In this document: positions 10,717-23,027 of the stretch, piece by piece
Layout of the letters: each line of letters starts with the position of its first letter
Numbering within the stretch: position 1 is the stretch's first letter
Program-made: the position numbers and the translations under genes
From: Eucommia ulmoides
Taxonomy: Eukaryota > Streptophyta > Magnoliopsida > Garryales > Eucommiaceae
Direction of reading: 5' to 3'
Length of the DNA: 64,000 nucleotides
NCBI GenBank assembly: GCA_016647705.1
Contig: CM028329.1
Coordinates: 56,499,231 to 56,563,230, forward strand
Notes under the pieces: model-generated
Databases searched by the model: none
The model's input: the letters and a program-made list of their open reading frames with translations, nothing else
What the model was told of the DNA's origin: nothing

Positions 10717-11783
10717 GGCTCCGTTTGGTAACCACTCCCATCCTATTCCCATATTTTAATTGGGCATAACGTTTGGTAACCACTTCCATTTTTTTGTTTC
10801 TATTCCCATTCCATTCTAAAATGAGAATTGTGCCCATTTTTTCTATAGGCTTTAGAAAAAAAAAAATGTTGTGCCCAAGATTTCCCATCCCATTCCCAAC
10901 CAAAAACAAACCATCTGAATTCCCATTCCCAAACAAAAAACAAACCATCTGAGCTCACCTTCTTCCATCGTCATTCATCATCTATTCTTTATCTTCATCA
11001 TCTCCATCGTCTTCGTCTACACGTTTGTCGTCCTCCAGCGTCTGCTTCTCCATCGATTTCGTCTGTTTCTCCATGGATTTTGTTTGCTAATAGGGTTTTG
11101 ATTTCGAAATCGAAATCAAAATAGGCTTTCGATTTCAGAACAGGGTTTTGTCATCGACCGTGTTCGTTATCTTCTCTATCACGTTCTTCTCCATCGTCAC
11201 CTGCTTTTCGATTTCGTCGACCGTGTTTGTCTCGTCATCTTCTTCAATCTTCTTCGTCTTCGTTCGTCCGTGTCTGCTTCACCTTCGGTCGTGTGCGTCT
11301 GCTTCACCTTCGATTCTGATTTCGAAATCGAAACTCTATTTCGATTTTGATTTCGAAATCGAAATAGGGATCGATTTCGAAATCGACATAGAGATCGATT
11401 TCGAAATCAAAATCGGGTTTCAATTTGTGATTGTTCTTGAATTTGTTCGAAATCGAAATTGGGTTTAGATTTGTGGTGTTCTATTTCGGGTTTCTGATTT
11501 CGAAATCGAAATTGTTCTTGGTGTTATACAAATTTGTTCTTGGATTTGTAATTATTGTTCTCGAATTTGTTCTTGGATTTGTTATAGGATTTGTTCTTGA
11601 ATTTGTGATTTAAGGTTCGTTCTTGATTTTTAGGATAAAATCGTTACCAAACACAATTCTATTCCCTGAACAAAAAAAATAAATTTGTCGTTACCAAACG
11701 CGATTCTCCTCTCAAGAAGAAAACAAAATTCTCATCCCATCCCACTGCATGGGATGGGAACAAAATTGGTTACAAACGGGCCC
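10717..11783. mobile_element. Non-autonomous DNA transposon with subterminal GTTTGGTAAC repeats
   Basis: The left end GGCTCCGTTTGGTAACCA and the inverted right end GGGCCCGTTTGTAACCA form the TIRs; TGA flanks both sides (10714-10716 and 11784-11786). The motif CGTTTGGTAACCACT(T/C)CCAT occurs twice near the left end (10721 and 10769), and GTTACCAAAC occurs twice in the opposite orientation near the right end (11644 and 11690). Such symmetrical subterminal motifs are typical of transposase-binding sites. The core (about 11095-11520) is full of the palindrome GATTTCGAAATC, which produces a pseudo-ORF with a D/F/E/I alternating protein. No transposase is encoded. A 3-bp TSD suggests PIF/Harbinger, but a CAGGG-like end would fit hAT; the superfamily is unresolved. 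Confidence 0.6.
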
Positions 11784-11786
11784 TGA

Positions 11787-12129
11787 CTTTCTTGTTAGGC
11801 TAGAGATCATTTTTTTCTTGTGTATATATATATTGTATCTCACACACGCATATATATCTTATTCATATATATATGTGTGTGTGTGTATGTGTGTGTTGTG
11901 TTCTTCTTTTCCATCAAAAGAAGTCATTTTCACTTCATGAGTTATAACTACATGGGAGTTATTAGTCATTTCCATTTTCCTCAATTATAACTACATGGAA
12001 GTTACAAGTCCTTTCCAATTTTCACACTTATAACTACATGGGAAATGTGACTAACGCCTATAAGGGAAATGGGATAATGGGTAATTAAGGTGGGTTAATG
12101 GGGCACAATTTTTTTTTACATATTTAATA
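11787..12129. other. Intergenic with TA/TG microsatellites
   Basis: No gene. Contains (TA)n at about 11824-11832 and 11864-11875 running into (TG)n at 11873-11897. It also holds three diverged copies of an 'ATAACTACATGG(G/A)A' unit between 11943 and 12043. Confidence 0.4.
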
Positions 12130-12381
12130 AATATTGTTCGGAGGTTCCAACTTAAAACCATAAGGTGCTAAGTGAAGTAACTCATTTGATTTATATAGTA
12201 GTTTGAGATCTCTCAAATAAACATTGTAGGACAAGAATCTAACACCTGCCCTTAAGTACAACTCCCAGTTTGCATGAATGATTTGACTACAAGGGATTGA
12301 TGAGAAATGTGCAACCCTCGGTTTGCATGAATGATTTGACTACGAAGGAATAAGAGACCCATAACCTTGGCTTTGATACCA

Positions 12382-12542
12382 TATTAAGATAATTGAGAAG
12401 CGGAAACATGAACGATATATTGATATTATGTAAGAGAGATACGGATTTACAAACACCATAGACACAAGTATATATAGGAAAAGAGGGGGTTCGGGTTTGC
12501 TCTAATGGGCCTAAGTGGGTTTAAGCCCATTATTACATTAAC
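12382..12542 (-). repeat. Copia 3' LTR inside the composite
   Basis: Starts TGTTAATGTAATAATGGGC on the minus strand, right after a purine tract (GTTTGAGAGTGGA) that ends the polyprotein region. It contains a TATATATAC box (around 12470) and ends near CTTAATA against a primer-binding site. It resembles the LTR at 49031-49170, which opens TGTTAATGTATG. Its 5' partner is missing. Confidence 0.65.
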
Positions 12543-12556
12543 ATCCACTCTCAAAC

Positions 12557-15500
12557 TCAAGGAAGTAAGTGGGAGGTGAACTTGAGTTTGAAAATTAGAG
12601 AGTGAAAATATCCGGGTGGATGAGCCTTAGTGAAAATGTCTGTTATCTGATCGGTTGAACTGACGGATTGTAGACGAACTGTATTCTGGAGAATGTAATG
12701 ATAGATGAAGTGACAATCAATCTCGATGTGTTTTGTATGTTCGTGGAATATATTATTGTAAGCGATCTGAATAGTACTCATGTTGTCACAGTGTAGGGTA
12801 GTGGTAGTAGGAGAAGAGATGCCCATGTCAGTGAGTAGCCATCGAAGCTAAAAAAGTTCTTGAGTTGCATCAGCCATGACACGATATCCAGCTTTAATAC
12901 TGGAGCAAGCAACCACAATTTGTTTCTTACTATACTAGGAAATAAGAGAATTGCCAAAAAAAAAATAGTAACCAGTGGTTGAACGTCTGTCGGTGAGATC
13001 TCCTGCCCAATCAGCATCAGAATAAGTTTGTAAGATGGGAGTAGACTGAGTTGAGAAATGAATCCCATGAAATAAAGTACCCTTAACATACCGAAGAATG
13101 CAAAAAAACATCCGAGTAATGGGTGGTCCGAGGAGCGGATAAGAACTGACTGACCTAATGAACAATATAGGCAATGTCAAAGCGAGTGATAGTAAGATAT
13201 ATAAGACTTCCAACTAATTAGCGATATAGAGTGGCGTCCTGAAGATGTGAACCATCAAGTGGGGTAAGTTTGACGTTTGGCTCGAGAGAAGTAGTGGAAG
13301 TGGTTCAGTCAATAATCTCAGCCTTGGAAATGAGATCCGAGGCATACTTGGCTTAAGAGAGAAAATATTCATCAGAACCTGATGAGACTTCGAGGCCAAG
13401 AAAGTAGGTGAGCATGCCAAGATCTTTCATCTCGAATTGGCCACTGAGGAACTTTTTGAGTTCAGAAATACCACGTAGATCATCTCCAGTAATAATCATA
13501 TCATTCACATACAATATGAGAAGGATAATACTGTTGTTATTACGACAAATAAACAGAGTCGAATCATGAGCACTAGGTGTGAACCTAAATTTATGAATAA
13601 TAGTACTGAATTTGGCAAACCAAGCACATGGAGCTTATTTCAAACCATATAGGGCACGATGAAGGCGACAAATTTTATTTTGAGGAGCAGCCAAGCCGGG
13701 AGGGGTATGCATATAGACTTTCTCAAGAAGATCTCCATTGAGAAATGCATTTTTTATATTCATTTTAAAAAGAGTCCATTTTCAAATGGCGGCGACGACA
13801 AGAAATGTACGGATAAATGTTAGCCTTGCCATTGGAGCAAATGTCTCTTCATAGACAATGCCATATTCTTGGGCAAATTCTTTGGCAACAAGTTGGGCTT
13901 TATGTCGTTCAACAGAGCCATCAAAAAGTATTTTGATCTTAAACACCCATTTACACCCAATTAGAGTTTTTTTTCAGGGGGCAGATCAATAATATCCCAG
14001 GTATGAGTTTTGGCGAGGGCCTGAAATTCTTTGTCCATTGATTTTTGCCAAAGAGGATTAGTATTAGCCTTCTTATAGGATTGAGGTTCATGCAAATGAA
14101 GTATAGTAGAAAAACAATAAAAATTAGAAAGATAATGTAGATGATGAGTTACCCTGGTAGATCGACGAGGGTAATCTGGGGCGTGGGTTTCAAAGGAAGA
14201 CGATACATGATCATTGGCCACAGGAGAAATCTCAGGCATGGTTGCTGGAGTTGGAAGGGTGCGATCAACTAGTAGTTCTGGAGTGGGTTCAACTGGTGGG
14301 TCTTGGGTGGACTCAGCATGAGGTGTAGGGTTAGGCTCAATTGGTGGTGCTAGAGTAGACTAAACAGTACCTAGAACTATATCCTATGGAAATAACTCAA
14401 TGGATGGATCAGTAAAGTATCTGGAGTTGGTGATGGTGGTCGTGGACATGTTAAATGACCATAAGGAAGAAAACATTTGATGTTCCCAAAAAACGACATG
14501 TCGCGAGATATAAAGGGTTTTAGAAATGGGATCCCAACATCGATACCCTTTATGTTCGATGCCATATCCAATAAAACAATACATATGAGCTCTTGGTTTC
14601 AGTTTGTTGTGTTCATGTGGTTTGAGAAGAACAAAACAGAAACAACCAAAGACTCTGAGTTTAGAGTAATCGGGAGGTTTATTGAAAAGACATTCAAATG
14701 GAGACTGGTTTTGGATTGTAGCGGAAGGGACACGGTTTATTGTATAGACGGCTATGAAGACAGCATCACCCCAAAAATGCTCAAGACATGATGAAGAAAT
14801 GAGGAGAGCACGAATTGTGTCAAGAATATGTCTATGTTTGCGTTCGGCTCGTCTATTTTGTTGGGATGTACTAGGACATGAGCGATGATGAAGCGTGCTA
14901 TTTTTGCGAAACAGGTTAAGGAAAACACAATCCTTGTATTCCATTGCATTATCTAAGCAAAAAACTTTGATATTTCAAGAAAATTGGGTTTGAACCATAG
15001 AAGAAAACTCAGAATATATTTGGAATAATTCGGATCTATGTTTCATAAGAAACAATCATGTATATCGAGAGTAGTCATCCACAAAGATAACAAAGTAACG
15101 ACAACCACTCATTGAGGCATGGGGAGAAGGCCCCCAAATATCATAATGAATTAGATCAAAGGGTGTAAGGGAAATAGATTGACTCTCTTTGAAAGGTAGG
15201 GCTGATTGTTTTGCAAGTTGGCAACGGATACATTTGAAGGACTCATGCTGAACTGAACTTAACTGACTGCTAGAGATAAGTGATTTGAGTTGGTTAGATG
15301 AAGTGTGGCCTAAACGACCATGCCAAATTTGGGGTAGTAAGAGAAACACAGGTGGTTGTGAAGATAAGGATGATGATGATGATAAGGATACTGGCGGTGG
15401 TAGTGAGGTTGCACAGGTTGATGAGGGGATATGTGGCTGTGGTGGTGGTGGAGTTAGAGATGGAAGGTGGAAACTAGTAAGTTTAAATAGGCGTCCAACC

Positions 15501-16032
15501 ATACGACCAGTCCCAAAAGTTTCTCTTATCCGAGGATTCTGCACACGACAACTACTATTAGAAAATATGACTTCAAATCCCAATTCATAAAGTTACCCAA
15601 CAGACAAGAAATTTAAGGTGAGTTTTGGAATCAAATACTTATCAGGAATAGAAAGATGAGAAGTAGAAACCTGACCGGTATGAGTAACATGCATTTGAGA
15701 ACCATCAGCAATATGAATATTATGGATATTTATAGTAGATAGTTTGGTTGAAAAATATTGAGATCAGATGTCATGTGATTACAACAGGCAGAATCAAAGA
15801 ACCAAGAAGAGTTACCTGTAGTAAGTGAGAGAGCAGGGGAAAGGTTTATACAATTTTTTGAGAAGATATGAAGTAGGAGTGAAGCCAAATCTGTAATAGA
15901 CAGGGTAATAGTGGTGGAGGTAAGATTTAAACCCTCTTTGACATTAATAATGACCGAAGAACCCAAAAATATCGCTGTTGAACCTGGAGAAACTGTTGTC
16001 ACGGATGAATTCATAATGCCCAAATTGTCCAA
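12557..16032 (-). pseudogene. Copia polyprotein, frameshifted, gag missing
   Basis: Read 5'-3' on the minus strand, domains appear in copia order. About 16032-15590 holds a protease/pre-integrase remnant (SSWFFDSACCNHMTS). 15583-14384 is GAG-pre-integrase and integrase (WHGRLGHTSSNQLKSL, then NRRAERKHRHILDTIRALL and FGCFCFVLLKPHEHNKLK). 14239-13214 is reverse transcriptase (NPLWQKSMDKEFQALAKTHTW). 13213-12557 is RNase H (YSDADWAGDLTDRRSTTGYY, then HIEIDCHFIYHYI). At 13500-13511 the RT active site reads YVND in place of YVDD. At least six frames or stops break the ORF. The gag domain expected between the leader (16843) and the protease is absent. The element cannot move by itself. Confidence 0.85.
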
Positions 16033-16043
16033 GAACTGGTATT

Positions 16044-16871
16044 AAATCTCTAAGAACCAGGCGAGAACGGGTGAACCGATGTAGAAATCACATGAATATA
16101 AATAAAAGTATACTCTATGAGACTCAAACCACAAAACAGAGGCCGAAAACAGAATCAGAGCGTCGAAAAACCCCAGGAACCTGTCCAAGTATGCAGAAAA
16201 CTGGTTTAAAAAGCCTTGGACTGGTCCAAAGAAAGTTCATTTGCTGAACTGATGACATGGCAGATGGACTGCTTGGAAATGACGTGGCTGGTCAACTGAT
16301 GATGTGGCTTGGTTAATCGCTGACGTGACGATGAAATGGCAGTGACATGGCGATGACGTGGTAGTCAACACTGGTGCGATTGATGGTGTGGTGCCTAGTT
16401 CGCACTGATGTGGTAGAGAGGATCTGTGATTTGGAGTAGTGGAGCGTGGATCTCACGCACGACAATGGATCTCGATTTTGGCGCGTGAGATGTCTGTTGG
16501 CGATGGTTGCGGTGGCGTTGGAATCGTATCTTCAAGACGAAGGTAATGATATGATTTGTGGTAAAATTTGATCACCAATTGGGGCAGTGGAACCAAAAAT
16601 CAGTTACAACGAATTCTGGTGGTGCTGCAGGCTCTGGGATACGCGTGACGGCGTGTGACTTCTCCGTTGGTGGTGATTTTGACGGCGTTGTGTTCGTCTC
16701 TGCAGGACGAAGACGGTGGTGGTGTGGTTGTTAATACCAGAGTAGCGATGAAGCCTATGGTAGTGACGAAAAACATGGGTGAAAAGCAACGGCGACGGCA
16801 GAAGCTTTAGGATTTCGAAAAAAAAAATGTTTAGAAATAACATGTCCAGGAAAGACTCGCTCTTGATACCA
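16044..16871 (-). other. Copia leader region of the composite, no gag
   Basis: This stretch runs from the primer-binding site to the protease remnant. A 79-residue minus-strand ORF (16843-16604) is Arg/His/Pro-rich with no gag motif. The middle (16240-16440) holds repeated TGACGTGGC / TGATGTGGC-like units. No host gene is seen. Confidence 0.5.
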
Positions 16872-16986
16872 TGTTAGAAGGTTTCAACTTAAAACCATAT
16901 GGTGCTAAGTGAAGTAACTTCTTTGATTTATATAATGGTTTGAGATATCTCAAATGAGCGATGTGAGACAGAAGTCTAACAAATAT

Positions 16987-17607
16987 GAATGTGACTAACG
17001 CCCATATGCTCTAATATAGGTTTTTCTTTTTCTATTTTTTTTTAACTACAATGAATTTGGCAAAACTAAAAGATAAAAATGGGTACTTAACTCACTCACA
17101 ACTTGCTATAGATACCATGGAGAACGGGAATCGGATGAAAGAAGATTGCTCACAATTGTACTAATGGAGAACTTGTAGTCTGTTATCAATTTCCCGTCGA
17201 GATAGTAGCGTTAGGTGTGAGACCAAACTTCTACATCGACTAAGTGTAGGGAGGATCATGAGTTTATAAGTATGGATAATATCTCCAATGGTATGAGTCC
17301 TTTTGGGTAGAGTCCCAAAGCAAAGTCATAAGAGCTTAGGCCCAAATCGGATAATATCATACCAATGTGGAGATATGTATGGGTCTATACTTATTATAAG
17401 TGGGATATGTGGTGTACATATTCCTTACAAATAGTCTACAAAAGGACCCAATACAAGGAGTGAAGCATATTGAATTGGAGTAGTTATACTTAACAATTCA
17501 AAAGATCCAACGGAGTATTTCTTATGTGATGAACTTGTAGACTGAACTACAATAAATTATATGAACACAAAGTCTATGAAAATTATCCTACACAAGAATT
17601 CTAATAC
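16987..17607. other. Intergenic DNA
   Basis: No gene or element end recognised. The segment near 17215-17300 (ACATCGACTAAGTGTAGGG... ) has the look of LTR-derived sequence but cannot be delimited. Confidence 0.35.
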
Positions 17608-18127
17608 TGTTAAGTTCGGTTTAAATGTTTACTAAATCGAATCGAAACTAAATTCCTAAAATTGTTCAGTTTGGTGCAAATTTTAAGGGAAACCGAACAA
17701 AATTGCGTTGAACTAAAACAATTCGATTTTCGGTTTGGTTTTTGAAGCAAAACAAATAAATTTGGATCTCTTTCTCTCTTAACACCCAGTTTAGTTCGGT
17801 TCAAACCGAACCAAAAATTTCCAAACCTGATTTAACAGACTACTTAATGGAACCGAACCAGACTGCTGGAATATTTTAAGTCTAAAATGATATAGTTCGA
17901 CTTTTCAGTTTTTTTGATTTTCGCTTACAAAACCCTAGTTACTAAACCAAAATCAAGGAATTATTAAGAAATCGAACCCTAATTAAAATTAAAATCAAAA
18001 TCGAAATCGATTTGGGTTTTGGTTTTCTATAAATTTAAATGATTTAGTTTTAAAATCGTTAAAAAAAAACGATGATTTTGGTTACTGTTTTGGTTTGATA
18101 TATTTTTAATGGTTTTGGTTTTATATG
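17608..18127. repeat. Degenerate AACCGAA / TTCGGTT repeat tract
   Basis: The tract holds many short variants of TTCGGTT and AACCGAA in both orientations (for example around 17612, 17690, 17738, 17795 and 17850), later shifting to GGTTTTGGTTT. This low-complexity type is common in plant genomes. Its right-hand continuation is found after the LARD element at 48502-48516 (ATATGAAACCAAACAA), so it was the insertion target of the large nested stack. Confidence 0.6.
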
Positions 18128-19969
18128 TGTTGGCTCAATAAGTTACCCAAGAGGGAGGGTGAATTGGGTAGTTATAAAAATTTAAATAAATAAATCTGTT
18201 AACACTTAATTATCAAATAATCAGTTTTTTCTAAATCGATTATTATATTCATTACGCAGCGGATAAGTTTTTAAATCTAGGTGCACACCCAAACACAATA
18301 TAATAAAAATAAAGAATACAACATACTAAGATATATCCTGATTCATCAAGCTAATCTTGCCTAATTCAGTATCTCGAGCTCCACGGAGATTCGCAATATC
18401 TAAACCTTGATTTCTTTAACGGTAGAAACCAAACCCTTACAACGATTTTTTCTTAGGCTCAAAATCAACATTTACAATTTTTCTTTTTCCAGACTAAGGA
18501 AAAATCTTATATTTTTTTCAGGCTAAAGATTGACCTAATTCTATTACAGAAAGAATCAAAACCTCACCATACTCACAAATATCATTTTTTCAGGTAAGGA
18601 TATAACCTTTATAAATCACTCAAATTAATTCAATTTCAGGGAGAATCAAGACCTAGTTATTTTCAAGAGAAAATAATAACCTAACCTTTTTATACTCAGG
18701 ATAAAGATCAAACCTCAATCTTTTTCACCGAAAAATATTGGAACCTAGTTACCCTGACTAGACACCGGCCTAACCATGTCTGATCTGCTCAAACTCACAA
18801 ATACAGAAAAATATGAGTTTCTTCCCATAAGGAACTTCTACCACCTTAATACAGCTATACTAAATTAATATCTAATTAATAAATAAGTATGAGTAACACA
18901 AATTAAAGCATGCAATCAAATAATCAAATAAAGATTTTCAAGCTTTTAAGTTTGAAAGCGATTTTCTAACGATCTTAAATCCAAGTAAGTAACAATAATA
19001 TGAAATCAAAATAAAGAGCAATAACTTGGAAAGATTTCACTTGGAAAACACCGAAGAATAAAAATAGAATCGCAAGATAGCACAAGTCGGTGAAGCTAAA
19101 TTAATCAGTGCTTTAGATTTAGAACTTAGCACAAAATCTTTCTTGAAAAAATCTCAACAGAATAATATCTTTTAGAAAAGTAAGAACTAATGTTCTTGAT
19201 ATGGTTTATCTAAATTTCGCAAGTCTATATATATAGATTGATATCAAACTTTCCAACGGCCACTTTTCAAAACATATTCCTCTAAAAGGCACTTTTAAAT
19301 CCCATATAACATAATCATTCAATTATGGTGAAATTCACCTAAAAATATATTTTAAAACTCTCAAATAAGTCCATCAAATATTTCTCAATTATCAATCATA
19401 AAGATAAGAAATATTTAACTACTTAAATTGAAATAATCATTAATTATGTGGACCAAATCAATAGGGATATTAAAATATATGTACCATATCTTCAATGAGA
19501 TCATATCCCCCAAAATTCTCCCTTGAAATAAAAAAAAATGGCTAGTTTTTTACCGAAATACCAAGTTCATCGAAATCTCAACCGAAACAGTCAGTTGATT
19601 GATCCTTGGCCGTCGGTTGACAGATTGATACAACGTTGAAACCAGACCAATAAAAAGCACATAATAAATCAACAATTAGGACCCTAAATTCTATCATTTC
19701 AATACACAAAAGATAATTCATTTAATAGTGTCGTGTGTGATCCTAATTCGGGTTGCATTAAGAGTATAATTGTATTGAGTTGTTTTCACCTAATTTCTTT
19801 AAGGTCTTCAATACTCTTCATTTTTTTACTGCATACATTTTTGCACCCTTAACATTTTCTTCATGATGTCTTCAACAATATGGAAGTCTTTTCTGAAATA
19901 CTCAACAAACATATCAGTTTCACAAAAAATATCAACACTTAATTGTCCATCAAAACTTAGGGAACAACA
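18128..19969 (-). repeat. LARD downstream LTR
   Basis: 1842 bp, TG...CA bounded (plus strand TGTTGGCTC ... GGAACAACA). It is collinear with 23796-24157, 25535-27031 and 48032-48501 together. It lacks about 0.47 kb present in the other LTR; the break is at ACCAGACCAA next to AAAGCACATAAT (near 19650). A short ORF at 19826-20017 lies mostly in this LTR and is not a gene. Confidence 0.85.
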
Positions 19970-20999
19970 ATCTCCCATTTTTTTTATGATGACAATTAAT
20001 TTTGATATTTTATTCAAAACAAAAATGTAACCACGCTCCCCTTAAATACGAGGATGGGTATTTAACTCACTAAAGCAAAATCATAAATTCAAACAGTTCA
20101 ACCCAAAAATCAATATAATGATAATAATATTCAATAAAGATCAATATAACCAATTCAACTTAGATCTCTCTTTAATTAGTGTAATGCTTAGGCGAACAAA
20201 TTCCTAAACATTATCTAACTCGTTTAAACATTAAATAATTTTTCTCCCTTTGTCATCTCAAAAAGTGAGGATGGAGAATCAAAACAAAAATTCCTTTTAA
20301 CCCCCTTTATAAATATCTTGATAATAAAATTTTGATTTTCAATAATAAGGATAAATATCATTTTCAATTACTAGAATATATGTGGATTATCATAAGAACT
20401 AAATATTATGTATAAAGGATCATATTCAAACAAACCACAATAAACTAATTATCGATTATTCTATCTAGATCAAGTGCCACAAATCCTAGATTTAACTATT
20501 ACAAACCAAGGTACCACGATGAGACATGTTCAAATTACATAACTAAACTGAGAATGATAAAGCATAAAAACTAATGTGATCTCTGTCCCATAAACGGATA
20601 GTACGATCCCAACGGACTCGTAGCCGGCTGTTGTGGGTACTGACCATCAAGTTGAACGCTCGAGCTCTAAGGCATCTGCTGATAATACGACATAGATAGT
20701 CTTGCCCCTGACGACCCTGTTACAGTAGATCCTCCAAAGGATTACTGTGCTCTAAAGGTAGTATGCCCACTATACAGTTGTTGGGCGCTAAATTGTTGCT
20801 AGCTACTAAACTGTGGGTTCTTCATGAATTGGAACCTGTGTTCCATGCTGCCTGTGATCCTCCCGTACCCAGCTTCTATGGTCTTAGTAATCCTCCCATA
20901 TCTGCTGTCCATGGACACCTTCTTCTCAGCCATGTTATTTTCAATCCTAGACATCCTGTAATCAAGCATCTCCGTGTATTGCTAAAGATCATCAACTTG
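19970..20999. other. LARD interior, non-coding part
   Basis: No protein domain recognised. The 90-residue plus-strand ORF at 20763-21035 is antisense to the degraded minus-strand coding region and has no motif. Confidence 0.4.
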
Positions 21000-22178
21000 A
21001 TTCCTAAACATATCCATCTTTTGATCCGAGCTTAATTCCTCATCTTCTTCTTCTTCTTCCACCTTCATTCTTTGTCTTTCTTCCCCTTTCTTTCTCACCC
21101 ACATATTTTTCTTGAATTCATACCCCACTAAAATGCAATCACTAACATTTATCCATGCTGGGGTCATCGTGAAAAATTTAATTTCATCAAGATCGTTTTC
21201 AACTCCGAAGTGGTCAAATATCCTTTCAAGTGCATCAACATAGGGTAGTACTCTTGAAGGTTTCTTTAAATGCTACTTCATGTGTTCCATCATAATGTGG
21301 ATCAAATCAAGATTTCTACCCTCAACAATTTCATTTAACAAGTATAAATCAAAATCATTAATATTCGCATGACTTCCTCTTCTAGGCACAATTAAATACG
21401 TAATCATCGAATGAATGAGACAATACTCAAGTGATAGCATTCCTGCTCTATCATCAATCAACCCAAACTTATTAGAAATCTCACTTCTCTTAAAATTCGT
21501 CGCAAGCCATTGAGGGGTGTTGTAGGGAAAGACATCTCTTCTATTGATCTTCAAAATATATCTCAGTTCTGCTTTATCAAATCTAATTTTAACGCCTTTA
21601 ACAAATGACCTCATTTGCTCATCTCTAATTGTAAGATACTATAAAACATTTTTACCTAATGGGGCCTCTATTCATTGCTTTGGGAAATAAAACCAGTCCA
21701 CCCCAATTCCAAACATACTTCTCAAGATCGATATTTTTCTTCTTCAATCCATAAAATTCAACGAGTTTACAACAAAGTACCTTTCGATTTGCAAATTCAT
21801 TTTTGTATTTTAACTCTTTCTCTTTGCTCTCAAAATGAATATTTTCATATTTAGGTTTTTCCGGGTAAGGTCTTTTAACTCTAGGCATTTTCTCTCAATG
21901 GTGAGTTCAACAACCAATTTAAAACTCAAAAATCTAACAAGATGAGATAGATCTTCCGAAACCCTAGAGAGAGATAGAAGAACCAACCTTATGATGAAGC
22001 TTTTGACTTCCAAATGATAGATCCAAGCCCTTAATCTTCTATTCCAAGCCAAAATGTGAGGATCTCTTGAAGATTTTAGATGAAAACACTTAGGAGAAGA
22101 AGGATTTTTAGAGAGAAAGAGTTTCAAAATCGAAATGGCGGTGAAATGAGGGGTCTTGGGAAATAAATCCCGTAACAT
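21000..22178 (-). pseudogene. Unrecognised retroelement-associated ORF, broken
   Basis: Minus-strand pieces at 22178-21810, 21888-21652 (MPRVKRPYPEKPKYEN...) and 21614-21273 (MRSFVKGVKIRFDKAELRY...) lie end to end with a TAG stop near 21636 between the last two. The last piece, together with the in-frame codons before it (YLTIRDEQMRSFVKG), recalls the 'putative plant transposon protein' domain often found in non-autonomous plant LTR elements; this is by impression only. A Glu/Lys-rich acidic tail (21167-20982, VEEEEEDEELSSDQK) follows. There is no known enzymatic motif. It is probably the only long coding region of the element and is now inactive. Confidence 0.45.
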
Positions 22179-22565
22179 TCGGTTGACTGACTGTTCTTGG
22201 TCGATTAATCGACTAAGGCATAGTCTGCGTACTGCAGACTCTGTTCCTTTGGTTGACCTATAAGGTCATTTTGTGTATTTTCACCCTATTTAATCAACTA
22301 ACTCAATTTTTACCTCTTATTTTGATCCACACATATTATTTAAAACATTTTCATATCCATATACTCACACACACTCATATCACAAATATCTAATTTAAGA
22401 AATGCGAAGCATCGGTCTCCCTAATAAAATTAACATATTTAAATTTAAGAAAATTTGACATACCTAGATCGTCCTTGGAAGTAATTGGTGTGTGTATATT
22501 TGGTGGATTGTTAATTTCAAGTTTGTTGTCCTTTAAGTTCATTATATTTTCTTTTACTTGATTTA

Positions 22566-23027
22566 TCACTTTGATTTCCTCCTTTTTGCATTGGCTCTTT
22601 TTTGGATTGGTTTGGTGATAATTTTCTTGCCTGGTTTGGTGATAATTTTCTTGCCTTTGTACGGTGCTTTGAGCTGCTTTTTCTTATTCTGTTTTGTCAT
22701 CTCTTTATACATTGTCCTTCTTTGGTATTGGTTTCTTGCCTTTTGTTGAGGATAAGTATCAATTGATTTCGTGTATTGAATTTGCTGCTTTTTTAATTTT
22801 TCACTTTGCATATACTGATTCTTCCTCATTGGTGCATTGAATCTATACTCCTTTCTTGACATGTAGTATTCATTGTATCCTCTTGATTGGTTGAATCTCC
22901 GATTAGTACCAGCATAAATTTTTTTATCTCTTTGGTATCCAGTTATTTCTGGGTCATACAGGGTAACCATGCAATAAAAAAAAAAAAAAAAAAAAAAAAA
23001 CTTTTTCAAAATGACTATGCTTCCCAC
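22566..23027 (-). pseudogene. Lys/Arg/Gln/Tyr-rich ORF after a poly-T slip
   Basis: An open frame of 153 residues follows an A23 tract (22979-23001 on plus), which is read as a Phe run. After it the protein is very basic (RFNQSRGYNEYYMSRKEYRFN, then KGKKIITKPGKKIITKPIQKRANAKRRKSK, with KKIITKP repeated). Immediately upstream in the transcript is a zinc-knuckle remnant, so this is likely the basic C-terminus of a gag-type protein whose frame was shifted by homopolymer slippage. No catalytic motif is visible. Confidence 0.45.

Larger units (their letters stand above)
12135..16981 (-). mobile_element. Composite: TRIM LTRs enclosing a copia element
   Basis: The outer boundaries are two TRIM-type LTRs of 110 bp, 16872-16981 (upstream on minus) and 12135-12244 (downstream). 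Both open TGTTAGA and are flanked by the perfect 5-bp TSD AATAT (12130-12134 and 16982-16986). Inside, the order on the minus strand is TRIM LTR; primer-binding site TGGTATCAAGAGC (16859-16871); copia leader and polyprotein; copia 3' LTR (12382-12542); a second primer-binding site TGGTATCAAAGCC (12369-12381); TRIM interior (12245-12381); and TRIM LTR. The copia 5' LTR is absent. Both copia/TRIM junctions fall at primer-binding-site sequence. Confidence 0.8.

Noticed and set aside
11148-11613. ORFs with a regular D/F/E/I repeat protein
   Set aside because: The protein regularity is produced by the GATTTCGAAATC DNA repeats in a transposon core; there is no start context or domain.
14477-14791. 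104-residue plus-strand ORF, and another at 15285-15590
   Set aside because: Both are antisense to copia integrase sequence on the minus strand and show no motif of their own.
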